This document shows, in pieces, positions 22,072-32,164 of a stretch of 64,000 nucleotides of DNA. The stretch is from NCBI GenBank assembly GCA_977006965.1, contig OZ345375.1, positions 2,356,001 to 2,420,000 of the forward strand, in the 5' to 3' direction. A model generated the notes under the pieces. That model was not told the origin of the DNA. It was given only the letters and a program-made list of their open reading frames with translations, and did not search any database. Within the stretch, counting starts at the first letter, position 1, and every line of letters starts with the position of its first letter. A program made the position numbers and the translations under genes. The DNA comes from Phymatolithon calcareum. Lineage: Eukaryota; Rhodophyta; Florideophyceae; Hapalidiales.

Positions 22072-23215
22072 ATCTGGTTTCCAGAACTGTTCGTTGCGAT
22101 TTGGACTTCGACATGATCGCGCTCAGAGACTTTAGATGGAGAAGGCGGCGAGGTCGACGATCATGGACAGAGCCGCTTTGCCGATTTGCTTTTGCATCGC
22201 CTCGGAAAGGTTGTGGATGATGGGCCTATCGCATGTCTATGAGAAGTGACCGGTGTGTTCACACGAGGAGTAGTGACGGGCCCTTATTTCGGACGGCAAG
22301 TAAGGCTTCTTACGCTTTCAGCCCGGCTTAGCCAAAAAGTCAAACGGCACCAAATCATCGCAGTGACTGCAACACGCGTGATGCTGCCCTCTCGTTCGTA
22401 ACAGCTATACCTCCCCGAACCAGTGCTTGTTCCACGGGGCGAACGCGATGCGATGCTGCACCAAGCGCCCAGCAGCGTAAAAAAGTGTGTGACTTCCCGA
22501 CTGACGTGTTGTGGGATATCACGAAGTTAGCATCCTTGTCGAAGCTCGATCTAAACGTAGTCGCCCACCTGTAGCACTAGCCCCTTCTTGACCATGGTTT
22601 CGGTGTAGTTAGTGCGGGAGTTTTGTGAGTTGAGGTTTTCAGACGAAGTCGAGGATGTGCACAAAACTTGGATCAAGGGGAAGTAGCAGAGCCACTTCAC
22701 TTTTTCCCTCCAAAAAACGAAACTGTCAGCACTCCACGTTTTGGATGAGTTGTGGTTTTGGCTTGATTGTCTATTTAGCGTACTTTTATCACTTCTGGTG
22801 GCCATTTAGCAAATTTCCTCGTTTATCCGTCCGGTCTTGGCCCTGCTGTGGACCTGCACCCGCAGAAGTCGAGTCTGATAAGGTCGAGTGTTGTTGTAGT
22901 GACACTGAGGTCCCTTGTTTCTTGCCTTCTCGAGAGTGCACATCTCAGACCGCAAAGCTGCAGCACCTTCCCAGCTCTCGCATAAGTTTGCATACATGTC
23001 TCAGGCTGAAGCGGTTTCACGTGATGAACCAAACTTTAAAATCAAAATAGATGCAAAAAGCAATCCATCAGAGTTTACAGATATTGGGAGTGTATGATTG
23101 AATTAATTTCGATTCACCGAAACTAGTCGCTTCGCTGAATCCCAACGAGTGTCTTTTCAAGCGACAGAAATTTACGTATCCTTATGCATGAGAGCGCTAG
23201 ACCATGCATAAGACC

Positions 23216-23765
23216 CTAGTTACCCATTGAGGTGTTCGGTGGCCACTGCTCTCTTGGATTGGAAAAGGGAGGGTTACTGTGGACCGCTTCATTTTCTTCA
23301 TGTCTTATATGAGTCCTGAGATCTGTCTTTCTGTTGAATTTTTTCCTGCATTTGCAAAAGAATCTCTTCTTAGTCTGTTCACAAATACATCGCTCTACAG
23401 TCTGTTAGTTCATTGCGATTGCCCCTTTCCTCATCGACACTGATACTCGACATGAACTTACATGGGCTGAGATTTTGTGTTCTTTCAGGGACGAATTCGA
23501 CGCGAAGCTGGATTCACAACCCCGACTGTTACACTTGAATCTCAGTTTGATCTGTGGATGGTGCTCATTCCTGTGCTTTGAGGCATGCGCTGCAGGTCGT
23601 GTACAATGCAAAAAATGTCAGAATGGTCAAGAACATAGAACGGGAAATGAAATGATCGACAGCGATAAAAAGAGTACAGGTACATTTATCGGACAGCATC
23701 TTGCTGCAGACATTGCATGCCCTCGGAAACGAACTGGATGAAGACCCTGTAGCTGAAGAACTCAT
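23216..23765 (-). CDS. Small three-finger C2H2 zinc-finger protein (beta2 copy), three exons
   Basis: Exons are 23684-23765, 23462-23589 and 23216-23401, at the same relative positions and with the same splice sites as the beta1 gene, 131 residues. Fingers 1 (CNVC...HRNEH) and 2 (C-x4-C...HKISAH) are kept. Finger 3 has CKC...TDLRTHIRHE, where both candidate His ligands are present, unlike beta1. The preserved frame in both copies despite substitutions suggests the gene is real. No neighbour indicates its role. Confidence 0.7.
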
Positions 23766-24145
23766 TTGGACTCACTGAGACAAGGGAAGGGGCATTTATA
23801 AAGAAGCACTTCTTCACGTTCCCTTGCATACATGCAGTCTGCAGTGCGTAGCTATTGGGACGGCTGAAATAAAAGTGGTTTCTGCCCGTTCGTGAAACAT
23901 ACAGGTGTACCTTTTCGACCAAGTTCTTCCACGAGTCACATGCAAATCACGCCACGCTTTTGCTGTGGAAGGTCAACCCGGCATAGCAGCAAAAGTGGAT
24001 GAGCGTTCCGTTGAAATTGGAGATATTTCGAGACTAGCACAAAAAATCATACAATGTCAAGAAGTACACACTATTTAAATTGAGGGGCACAACCAGGGGT
24101 TGCGCCAATTCCATTGTTTGCGATTGCAGACCCGGATGAAATTTA

Positions 24146-24481
24146 TCAATTTAATTGCTCAGTTTTGTTTGCAGCAATTCGCATTGAAATTGGAAGGCTT
24201 CGCACAATATAGACATCAATACTAAGATAGCTGTTCATCGCCTTTTCACGTTCCGTGAGCTTCATCACCATTGACGATTGAACTGTGAACGACGACCCGG
24301 ATCTCAACTTCTCGGCAAGAACGACTCTGTATATCTCTAGAAAATGTTCTTCGCTTCCACCTCCAATGCAATGCTTGAGATGATTGTACGGGTTGGAGAA
24401 CCCAGTACCCTTTTCGAAGAAAAACTCACTTTCTCCGGCACACGGATCACGCTTTGAGCAGAGATAGACGCAAAATGGCAC
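24146..24481 (-). pseudogene. hAT transposase N-terminal fragment (BED-finger region)
   Basis: The frame includes CSKRDPC..., KGTGFSNPYNHLKHC (Cys/His pattern of a BED-type zinc finger) and LTEREKAMNSYLSIDVYIVRSLPIS, the segment that follows the finger in hAT transposases. No catalytic domain follows. The first codon of the open frame is GTG, and no clear ATG with context is seen. About 111 codons are left of a protein that usually has more than 500. Confidence 0.65.
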
Positions 24482-24969
24482 ATTCCGTCGAGTTAGGCCT
24501 ACTTGACGCGAGTGTTATATCACGGGTTTGTTCTCAAATGAGCTTCATAAGCAGCTGCACAACTTGTTTCGGCTTTGGTGTCGGTGAAGGTAGTGTCATC
24601 GCTAGTAGAGCGGAATGTGCTGGAACGTTGAACGAGGTCTGGTAGATGAGTTGGACTCGACTGTGAAGGGGAATGCGTGAGAATTTCGCAGAAGGCTGAT
24701 AGGTTTCAAATCATGAGATCTAATGCTATCCCTTTTATACTTGAGATTGAACCATTGTGACTGCTGGACTCTAATCGTAGCTAAAGACATTCAAGCCGTT
24801 GTTCTGTATCTGGCTTGTAAATTGATCGATACAGCTAAGTAGATGATAGCACATGAATAAGCCCATTGTTGAAACCGTTTCGAGTCCAACGGCTCAATCT
24901 CGTCTTTATTTAACATAGCAAGAAGTAGCCATGGCCCAAGTTTCATAGATGTTTTGATAGCATACAGAA

Positions 24970-25185
24970 CGTACTCTGGGTATTACTAGAACAAAGACCA
25001 CGTACTGAACATAAGGAAAGTACGTTGATTCTTGCATCCGATTAATGTGCTGTGTCTAATGTTCACCTACGTACTCTGGGTATTATTTGAACAAAGACCA
25101 CGTACTGAACGTGAGGTGAGTACGTTGATTCCCTCAACATTCTGCTCTACTCCCCCCCCCATAACATTGCCCTGGTCCAATGTTC
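24970..25185 (+). repeat. Direct repeat with 100-bp period inside the hAT element
   Basis: CGTACTCTGGGTATTA begins at 24970 and again at 25070, each followed by GAACAAAGACCACGTACTGAA. The repeat continues into ATGTTCACCTAC/ATGTTCATCTAC at about 25059 and 25180. It is subterminal in the element. Subterminal repeats in hAT elements can be transposase-binding sites; here that is only possible. Confidence 0.65.
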
Positions 25186-25480
25186 ATCTACTTCGATCCT
25201 CAGTATTAGGTGCGACCAATTCGAATTGCAATTCAGCTCGAAGAACCAATTTGGGTGGAATTGGGAAAAATTGCAATTAAATTGATAGCAATGGAATTGG
25301 CGCAACCCCTGGGCACAACCTGACAAGGCCTCATTGAAGGATCAATTACTTCATTCGGCCTTGTTGAGTAAAACAAAAACAGACGAACCTCAAAAGTTCC
25401 AGTCTAAGAGCACGTCTACTGGCCGACCTATCTTGGTATGATTGGTGGATACCGGCGAAGCGGCATTTCTACCGGAAGAC

Positions 25481-25556
25481 AAATGGCTATCCTATCCAGT
25501 CAAATGGCTAAATCAAATGCTATCCCGTGTCGGGATAGCATCCAGGATAGCCATTT
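25481..25556. repeat. Nested subterminal hairpins of the Harbinger element
   Basis: An outer inverted repeat AAATGGCTATCCT (25481-25493) pairs with AGGATAGCCATTT (25544-25556). It encloses an inner one, ATGCTATCCCG/CGGGATAGCAT (25517-25527/25531-25541) with a 3-base loop. The core TAGCC/GGCTA recurs. The position, 75-150 bp from the left end, suits a binding site for the Myb-like partner; this is inference. Confidence 0.7.
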
Positions 25557-25782
25557 GGCATTTGGAGTACGTACGACTCGAAAGCCCCAGTGAGCTCTAC
25601 GTTGCGACAATTGCATGTTTTGGCGCGAATCTCTTCAGAGCCGCACGCAACAGTGCGGCTTGAGGAGCGAAAGTGTTGACACCCTCGTGCAAAGTGCGAA
25701 GCTGCGGGCCACTCGCCCTCACACACCACTTGGCACGACGAAACCACTTCTCTCAAAAGGAGACCTCGAGTCACCGTCGAGC

Positions 25783-26778
25783 ATGACCTCCGCAATCAAG
25801 ATTGCGAAGGACTGCGGTAGCATGGTCGGGCGCGGTGCGTCTTTTACACCTGAGGAAGATGCTGCCCTCGCGCGTTTCTGGGCGGCTACATCATCTCTGC
25901 ACGACGAGCAGAACGCAGAGAAGTTCTGGGCACGGGTTTCGGTGGCGTTCGGGCAACAGCCCGAGGCAGTCGAGACGATTCGCACGCCGAACAGTTTGCA
26001 GTCCAGGTGGGGAACTCTGCAAAAATTGGTGCAGAAGTATCTTGCTACTGAACGCCTCTACCTCTCCAAGCCCGTATCAGGCGAGACAAGGGAGGATGCT
26101 GTGGCGAATATCATGCGGCTTTACCGCCGCAATACGAGAAGGCGCGATAAATGCGGAGAATGGCGTGATGGCGCCGTGATGCGCTCGTTGGGTGCGGTTG
26201 ACGTGTTGCGAAAGTGTCCCAAGTTCAACGGAGCCGCTGCATCTGCATCTACGAGAGCCGAAAGGGTAGAAAATGATGCAGTTGAGACGGCTGTCGCGCC
26301 GCCGGTGACGCGCACCTTCTCTATTGACAGCGACAATCACGGCACAACAACCGACAACCGGAACGAGATCATGCCTTCTCCATCTCAGTTCGTGAATCTG
26401 AAGCGCCCCGTTGGAATCAAGAAAGCGAAGCGCTCGCAGTACGCTGCGAGCATGAAAAAGAAAGAAGAATCGGCATTTTCTGCCATCGCCGTCGCTATGG
26501 AAGGGAAGACTGCACTGCGCCGACAGGAGTTGCAGTTAAAATGTATCTCTGCGTTACCTGAAGGACCAAAGAAAAGCAAACTTCTGCTGGAATTCCTGGA
26601 GTCGGACTTGTTCCAGAGTGGTAGTGGCCAAAAAGTTGCAAATGCCAGCGCGTCAGAGAGCACAGATTTTGCTTTTGCTCTTTCTCCGGCCGTACCTGCT
26701 AGCGAAATGGAAGACAACGAGTCTGAATCGAAGGAGTGCATAATCAAGACTAGAGTTGGCGAGAACGGGGATGATTGA
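25783..26778 (+). CDS. Harbinger Myb/SANT-like DNA-binding protein
   Basis: The product is 331 residues from the ATG at 25783 (MTSAIKIAKD). An in-frame upstream codon run to 25615 is probably leader. The N-terminal domain has GASFTPEEDAALARFWAATS, EKFWARVSVAF and NSLQSRWGTLQKLVQKY, the trihelix/Myb-SANT pattern used by Harbinger partner proteins and by some plant NAM-associated proteins. Then come a variable linker, a basic stretch (RPVGIKKAKRSQYAA) with KKKEE, and a helical C-terminal region. In characterised Harbinger elements the partner binds element ends and brings the transposase into the nucleus. It converges on the transposase. Confidence 0.85.
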   Translation: MTSAIKIAKDCGSMVGRGASFTPEEDAALARFWAATSSLHDEQNAEKFWARVSVAFGQQPEAVETIRTPNSLQSRWGTLQKLVQKYLATERLYLSKPVSGETREDAVANIMRLYRRNTRRRDKCGEWRDGAVMRSLGAVDVLRKCPKFNGAAASASTRAERVENDAVETAVAPPVTRTFSIDSDNHGTTTDNRNEIMPSPSQFVNLKRPVGIKKAKRSQYAASMKKKEESAFSAIAVAMEGKTALRRQELQLKCISALPEGPKKSKLLLEFLESDLFQSGSGQKVANASASESTDFAFALSPAVPASEMEDNESESKECIIKTRVGENGDD

Positions 26779-26798
26779 TATGAGTAAATTACGAACGT

Positions 26799-28178
26799 CT
26801 ATGGTATGTATTGGTTTCCAGCTGTCGACCACACATGGTCTTCGACCGCGCTTCGTAGCGACTTATGTGCTTCAGGATTACGAATTGCCTCTTGGCATCC
26901 CATCAACTGCGCAAACCAAGTAGGTACTTGAACGGCGTTCGTAGCGCTATTCGGATCACCGTTCCCACCCCAGTTTTGTGTGCCACTTCCAGTATTTCCG
27001 TCCTCTTCAGACTCGTAGAACTCCCCAATTATCTCTTCGGGGCTCACTACATTTCCAAATTCGTCCGTTTCATCGTCGAGTTCACCGGCAAGCCGCAGGC
27101 GCACAAGCATATTGTGCAATATGACGCAGACGTTCATGACGTCGACTAGTTCGTCGTCGCTCCATGAGTGAAACTCGTGCCGTAGGATTAAGAACCGACC
27201 TTGTAAAACACCGAATAGGCGCTCCACATCTTTGCGCGTGCTTTCTTGCGCCTTTGTCATGGCGCGTTCTTTTTCGGTCGTAGGTGCATGGTTAGGTTTG
27301 ACGAAAATAGCCCATTCAGGGTAAATCCCGTCCGTCAAAAAGTACCCAATCCAGTTCCGCACTTTCCCTGCGAGCACATACCCACCCGGTAGCTGCAAAC
27401 AGCGCTCGCCGGACAGAATTGACATAATTAGAGGGCTGTTCTCAGCAACCGTTATGTCATTATTGGTTCCTGGTCGCCCGACGAAAATATGCCAGCAGTA
27501 CAGGTCGCTATCGCACCACCCTTGTACTTGCACGGTGGCCAGCTTTCCGGACTTTGGGTTGTGGGACTGTCCCTTCCACGCCTTGGGACAGTTCTTCCAG
27601 ACGAGGTGCATGCAATCAAGCGCACCGATGCATCCAGGAAAATGACGTGTAGCGTACCGACTCTCAATGGCGCGCAACTCGCTCGACGAGGGCACACGGT
27701 TCAGAAACTCCTTGCCATAGCACTTGATCATAGCGCGCAAGAACATTCGAAAAGACTGGCGCATTGATTCAATGCTCATACGCGCTTGGTCGTCCAGCGA
27801 GCTGAACGATACTCCATCCCCAAGACGACGGAGAGCGCAAAGAACTTTCTGCCATGTGTGTGCACCTGGACGACCCGTAGCATCAATGCGCTGCAGGAAA
27901 TCGGGCTCAATGAGTGGAAGATCATGCACAATGCGCCGATAAAGCTTGAGCGGTATTCGAAAGCGACGTCGGAAGTGCGACGCAGGATACGTCGGCGCCA
28001 CACACAGATAGTCGCGCCACCATGAGCACTCACCACGACGTATATTTCCCCGACTGCCCTTGGCTCGCCCCTTCCAGCCTCCTCCATCCGAAAATTCTTT
28101 TCCACTATGTCTTGAGCTCTGGACGGCAGCAAGAACGATCATGTCGTCTTCGGATGAGCTTGAGCTTGTGGACGACAT
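26799..28178 (-). CDS. Harbinger DDE transposase (plant-transposon-protein family)
   Basis: The product is 459 residues. The start is the ATG at 28178 (MSSTSSSSSEDD). Catalytic residues are visible in GALDCMHLVWKNCP (Asp), GRPGTNNDITV (Asp) and KDVERLFGVLQGRF (Glu). FRRRFRIPLKLYRRI and the conserved LILRHEFHSW and VCVILHNMLV support the PF04827/Harbinger assignment. The frame has no interruption and no intron. This is the only transposon in the window where both proteins, both ends and the target duplication are intact. Confidence 0.92.
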   Translation of the reverse strand: MSSTSSSSSEDDMIVLAAVQSSRHSGKEFSDGGGWKGRAKGSRGNIRRGECSWWRDYLCVAPTYPASHFRRRFRIPLKLYRRIVHDLPLIEPDFLQRIDATGRPGAHTWQKVLCALRRLGDGVSFSSLDDQARMSIESMRQSFRMFLRAMIKCYGKEFLNRVPSSSELRAIESRYATRHFPGCIGALDCMHLVWKNCPKAWKGQSHNPKSGKLATVQVQGWCDSDLYCWHIFVGRPGTNNDITVAENSPLIMSILSGERCLQLPGGYVLAGKVRNWIGYFLTDGIYPEWAIFVKPNHAPTTEKERAMTKAQESTRKDVERLFGVLQGRFLILRHEFHSWSDDELVDVMNVCVILHNMLVRLRLAGELDDETDEFGNVVSPEEIIGEFYESEEDGNTGSGTQNWGGNGDPNSATNAVQVPTWFAQLMGCQEAIRNPEAHKSLRSAVEDHVWSTAGNQYIP

Positions 28179-28376
28179 CTTCAAGACTTGTACGACCTAT
28201 GTCGACACCCTTCAAAATTCAAAATACGAGTAGATAATTTAATTTTTCGAAAATGTTCTTACTGACCCGTTGCAAATGGCACCAGGTCCAATAGACATGC
28301 GCTTGTCGCATTTCGCGCATTGTAAGGCTATTTTGGTTAAATGGAAAAATGTTTGGGTGCCCTGATAGACGTGCTC

Positions 28377-30255
28377 TAATTGTGTAGCAAGTAGGAGAAG
28401 AGCTGCTCCGATCCATACGTACCATGAAATTGAGAGCTAACATTCGATAACTGGATGGCTTGGGTCGAGGAGTCAGAAATCCATATATCGAGGATATTCC
28501 AGGAGTGAATTCATATCATATCGCAAAGACTACACGTGTAGCGTAGCAGTCCATGTGGCGGAGGCAGCCGACGTGTAGTTGCGGCAATCGATGCCGCCAC
28601 ACCGCGCGAATCTGAGAATCCAGGGAGCAGAGAAGCGGATGGTGATGCGATAGTATATACTTCAATAGTTGCAATTGTTGGCGGCATTAGGCTCGTGGGA
28701 ACTGTCCGGCCCGGAACTGCAACATCACTGGAGGATCATGGTGACACCGATGTTTTAGTGTATATAAGCTCCAGGCGTTTCTGGGTTTATCGTTGCATCA
28801 TCCAGTGTGATTAGCTCCTCTACATCCTCTGCGTGAAGTCTGTCGCTGACAACGGCGGGCATATTCCCAACTCTGACCGATCGAAGATGGCGACGGACCG
28901 ACCGGAAAGTCACGAAAGTAGATGGAGGGTCCGCGGATAGCAGAGATCCAGAGGGGCTTGCGCAGGCCAAATGTAGCAGGGATAACTGGCATTCGCATGC
29001 TAATTGCGGACATACTTGCTGACGCTGAAAAACCGGATTACAAAGAAGAAATTGTAGAAATTCTCACATTTGCAGCTGTGGATTGGGCGGCACTAACTAG
29101 ATTGGGCTTGCCATGACTTCATAGGGCTGCACAGCGCGCAAGTGAGCTGGGTCGCTGATGAATTATGTGGTAGCTAAAATCGTGTTCGACGGCATTGCCG
29201 GGATCGGGATTGCTACCACTATGGATGGCTGAATGCTGGCGCATTGTCAACAGTCCTGGTAGACACGATTGGTAATAAGATGCGCGTACACTCGAGACCG
29301 AGGTCTGGCCGCCATGAGCATGGAGGGCTTGGAAGGCACAGCCCGCCTCTCGGGTCAGCCATGTGTAGAATATGCACCGTTGCATATACTCAATATTTTA
29401 TATATTTTTAAGGTAGGTGCCCCGCATCGGTAGTCAGGATATTCTACTAAGTGAATAATCTGAATATCTTAAAATTTAGATAAGTTTTGGACTAAACGGT
29501 ATTTGTGGACGGACGCAGTATTCTAAAAACGGAGGGTATAGGCTTGAAGAGGATCCAGTTATCGAGGGTTGACTGTACTCAATAACAAAGCAGAAAAAGG
29601 GAAGTCCGTTGCCTAAAAGGGCTGTTAAAAATTAATTTTCCGAGGTTAGTACGCGGTGCTCGTGCATGCGAAGTACATTTTGATCTCGAGCCTCATCTAC
29701 CGCAGTTCAGGTTCCGCTTGATTTGTTAGATCACCTCCGAGAATATGCAGCCGTAGAGAAGAGTGGCAGTCCACGAGTCGTAGTCAAGCTTATTGTAAAC
29801 TTGGCATCGGTCAGCACCCGAATTAAATCACCAATACTGGTCCAAGCGAGTGTTGCGTGGTGTACTACGCGGACCAGTGGGTCCTCGTCTCTTCGCAACT
29901 AATCATACCTAGAATCGTAGAGGTCCCCGGCTTGTAACGTGCGGTTGGGAGTGTGAGAGTCGGAAGTGAGGCTACACCAATGGATAAGCACGGACTTCTG
30001 AGCTTTTCAACAACCCTCGTCAGCACGCCAGTTGATGGGGTCAGCCGTGAAATATGCTGTGAGATGGAGTCTGCCTTGTGCAGCCGGCCGCAGTCCCTTT
30101 TCCACTGAGATGCAATGCATGACGGTTGTGAATCACTCTGCTGCGTCTATGACTGACAGAGGATGAAAAGTGACTCGTCCTGCATTTTATTGTTCCCATA
30201 GATGAAGAGAGCTAGAGAACTTTATTTTGGGGCTCAGCTTGGCCTCCCGCCGAAT
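28377..30255. other. Beta2 spacer after the Harbinger element
   Basis: This is the same sequence as beta1 15129-16784 up to about 30066, including the TATA-like GTATATAAG (about 28761) and the 64-codon frame at 28922-29116. I see no other gene. After 30066 the sequence is present only in beta2. Confidence 0.4.
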
Positions 30256-31100
30256 TTAGCCTGGCGTGAGGATGTAAAATCGCCGTCGGTTAACCGCAAG
30301 AGCTGTTGATTGCTGAGTGTAGGATACAAGGCGGGCCACGTGGTAGCTCATTGTTGCTTGTTCTGGCGCAATACCACGACGATTGGCTATGAATTTCGAT
30401 ATGTGCGGCAGCAATTTCATGGCGTGTACTCCCATCGCTCCATGAACGTCTATTCCTATTGAGTATATTGCCATGGCTTCGCACGCGCTCGGGACCTTGT
30501 ACGTTACGAGTTTCAAGTTTTCAGCTTAGGAATCTGCATCGCCTGAAATCTTTCCTCCCCTTTATCGATCACGATATCCGTACGGCGTTTTTCGGTAGCT
30601 ACTTTTCCAACCACTGCGCTGTCGTACAACAGAGGGTATTCGACAAGAGTCGTAATTCCAGTGGAGCAATAGGGACAGAATCGTCACGAGTTTATCAGAG
30701 ATATGATTGTGCTGTCGGACCGTGCCCTCCATTCCAGGGCATACGAGGGCATGGTAACCCATTTGGTCTAGGCGGGGAGGGTTTCTGATATTCCCAGAAC
30801 GCAGCGGGAACATTGTCGATCCCCGGCGAAGAGAGCGTTGCCAGTGCATATATCGATCATGGTGATCCAGATCTCAGATTGGACGTGTGTGCCTTGAATG
30901 GAGTTCGGGGTAGCTGTGAAGGGGTGTATCGCAGAGGCTGTTTGACAGGAGGTGAGGCGGACCAACTTGTGTTTCCGCGTGTCTGGTCCATCGTTGGTGG
31001 TGTCCAAGTAGGCCTGTTTTGTGCTGTGCATAGTTACAGAAGTCAAAGAGGCTCGAAGGCCAAAGATTGTGCCAGTGTCTCCAAGTTGTTGCATGAGTGG
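30256..31100 (-). pseudogene. Non-LTR-type retrotransposon C-terminal remnant
   Basis: In several minus-strand frames I read KLVRLTSCQTASA, then CSRC..., MGYHALVCPG...VRQHNHISDKL, and finally GVHAMKLLPHISKFIANRRGIAPEQA... The order (SCQ, CxxC, GxHALxC, RHNxxxD, final RRxG helix) is that of the C-terminal region following the reverse transcriptase in many algal and animal elements. Frameshifts are several and no RT core is visible. It sits in the segment that beta1 lacks. Confidence 0.55.
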
Positions 31101-32051
31101 TAGAGTGTAAGCAGGAAGCCAGCCCTACTGTGCCGACTGCAATGGAAAATTCATGGGATTCATGGCAATACACAGCGCTAAATGGTAAGAATCGCGAAAA
31201 TTCTCTAAATAGACACCCCTAGCCACTACTACTCATCTTTTACGTAGAGCACTCTATGCGACAGCAATATTTTATTGCGTGTGCTATTTTCTCTGCTTTT
31301 GCTCCTTGTCGCAAATAGCATCTCCCCAATCGTAGGCGGTGAGTTCAATGATCATGGACTGAGCCGCTTTGTTGATGCGTTTTCGCTTCGCCGCGATGGA
31401 TTTTGTGCCACCGCATGTCTGTGAGAAGTGGCCGGTGTGTTCTCACGAGCAGTGACGGGCCGTCATTTCGGACGGCGTGTAGTAATTGTTTCGCTTGCGG
31501 TCCGGCTTAGGCTCCGCAAGGGAGCGCCAGTACAGGACTGAGATACTCACGCGCTGGGCGCACCAATAAAAGTAGATAAGAAATAGGTCTAGACTCGGCC
31601 GAGGCGTCCGAACTGCTGTCGTACCACAATGTAACACGCACGAGGTACGCGTGGCACCTGCTTGCAGGCATCAAGCACAGCGATGCAGATCGTGCCGTAC
31701 TGTAGTCGGTATGTATGTATGTAAGTTGCTTCGCTCCCAAGTGGGGCTTGCAAAAGCAGTGCTTTATTGTTCCGAATTAACTTCTACTTAGATTACGGCA
31801 GATCGTTATTTCTGCGAGGTAAGTAGGAGAGCACTCCTTCTTCGCTGCCTACCGCTCGACGATTCGATCCCACCCGGAGCAAGCGTGGTGGTTCCACGTT
31901 CCGCGAGTCCACGTGGACGGCCAGATTGATTGGACTCTTTTTTCTTTACCGCTCCCTTATCTTCTTTACACTTATGATGCACTGTAATCCCTCCGTATCG
32001 ACGACGGAAAAACCCGTAGGAGAAAACTGCGTCGGACTCTTCGCGATAACC
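31101..32051. other. Intergenic repeat-rich stretch of beta2
   Basis: 31333-31510 is a diverged relative of 22144-22320, the sequence at the beta1/beta2 junction, so this is a dispersed repeat. No gene is convincing. Confidence 0.35.
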
Positions 32052-32141
32052 AGGCACCCCCGGGATTCGAACCCGGATTCTTCTCTTGATCACATTAGAT
32101 GTGCATCCCCCGGATCAGTTTAACCACTTGACCAGGTGGTG
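32052..32141 (-). other. tRNA-like sequence with A and B boxes (degenerate tRNA or SINE head)
   Basis: On the minus strand there are a good A box (TGGTCAAGTGG), a D-stem GTCA/TGAT, and a perfect B box (GGTTCGAATCC) with a paired T-stem, about 50 bases apart. The 3-prime acceptor strand would be GGGTGCC, but the matching 5-prime strand is absent and no clean anticodon stem forms. It is therefore not a functional tRNA gene in my reading. It is a tRNA pseudogene or the RNA-polymerase-III head of a SINE. Confidence 0.5.
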
Positions 32142-32164
32142 TAGTCGGTAGTCAACCCAGAACT

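Larger units (their letters stand above)
13422..22143. repeat. Tandem unit beta1 (partner 22472-37599)
   Basis: The sequence starting GCAGCGTAAAAAAGTG at 13422 recurs at 22472 (offset 9,050), and homology ends at 22143/37599. Shared content is the zinc-finger gene, a TATA-containing segment, MULE fragment, APH gene and APH pseudogene. The 22144-22471 tail of beta1 is related to 31333-31510, in diverged form. Beta2 has extra hAT and Harbinger insertions and retains 2.1 kb that beta1 lacks. Confidence 0.9.
24094..25311. mobile_element. Non-autonomous hAT element, 1,218 bp, with 8-bp target duplication
   Basis: The ends are CAGGGGTTGCGCCAATTCC at 24094 and its reverse complement ending at 25311, a typical hAT terminus. 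The 8-bp target duplication GGCACAAC is at 24086-24093 and 25312-25319. Beta1 has the single empty site at 15036-15043. The inside holds only a transposase N-terminal fragment and a 100-bp-period direct repeat, so movement must have relied on a transposase elsewhere. Confidence 0.92.
25408..28376. mobile_element. PIF/Harbinger element, 2,969 bp, apparently complete
   Basis: Terminal repeats GAGCACGTCTA (25408) and TAGACGTGCTC (to 28376) are flanked by the 3-bp duplication TAA (25405-25407, 28377-28379). Beta1 has the empty TAA site at 15129-15131, so ends and insertion are certain. It encodes two intact convergent genes, a Myb/SANT-like protein and a DDE transposase, the standard Harbinger pair. 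Stop codons are 20 bp apart. Uninterrupted frames and matching ends point to recent activity. Confidence 0.93.

Noticed and set aside
32052-32141. Functional tRNA gene
   Set aside because: The acceptor stem does not pair and no normal anticodon arm forms, though the A and B boxes are good.
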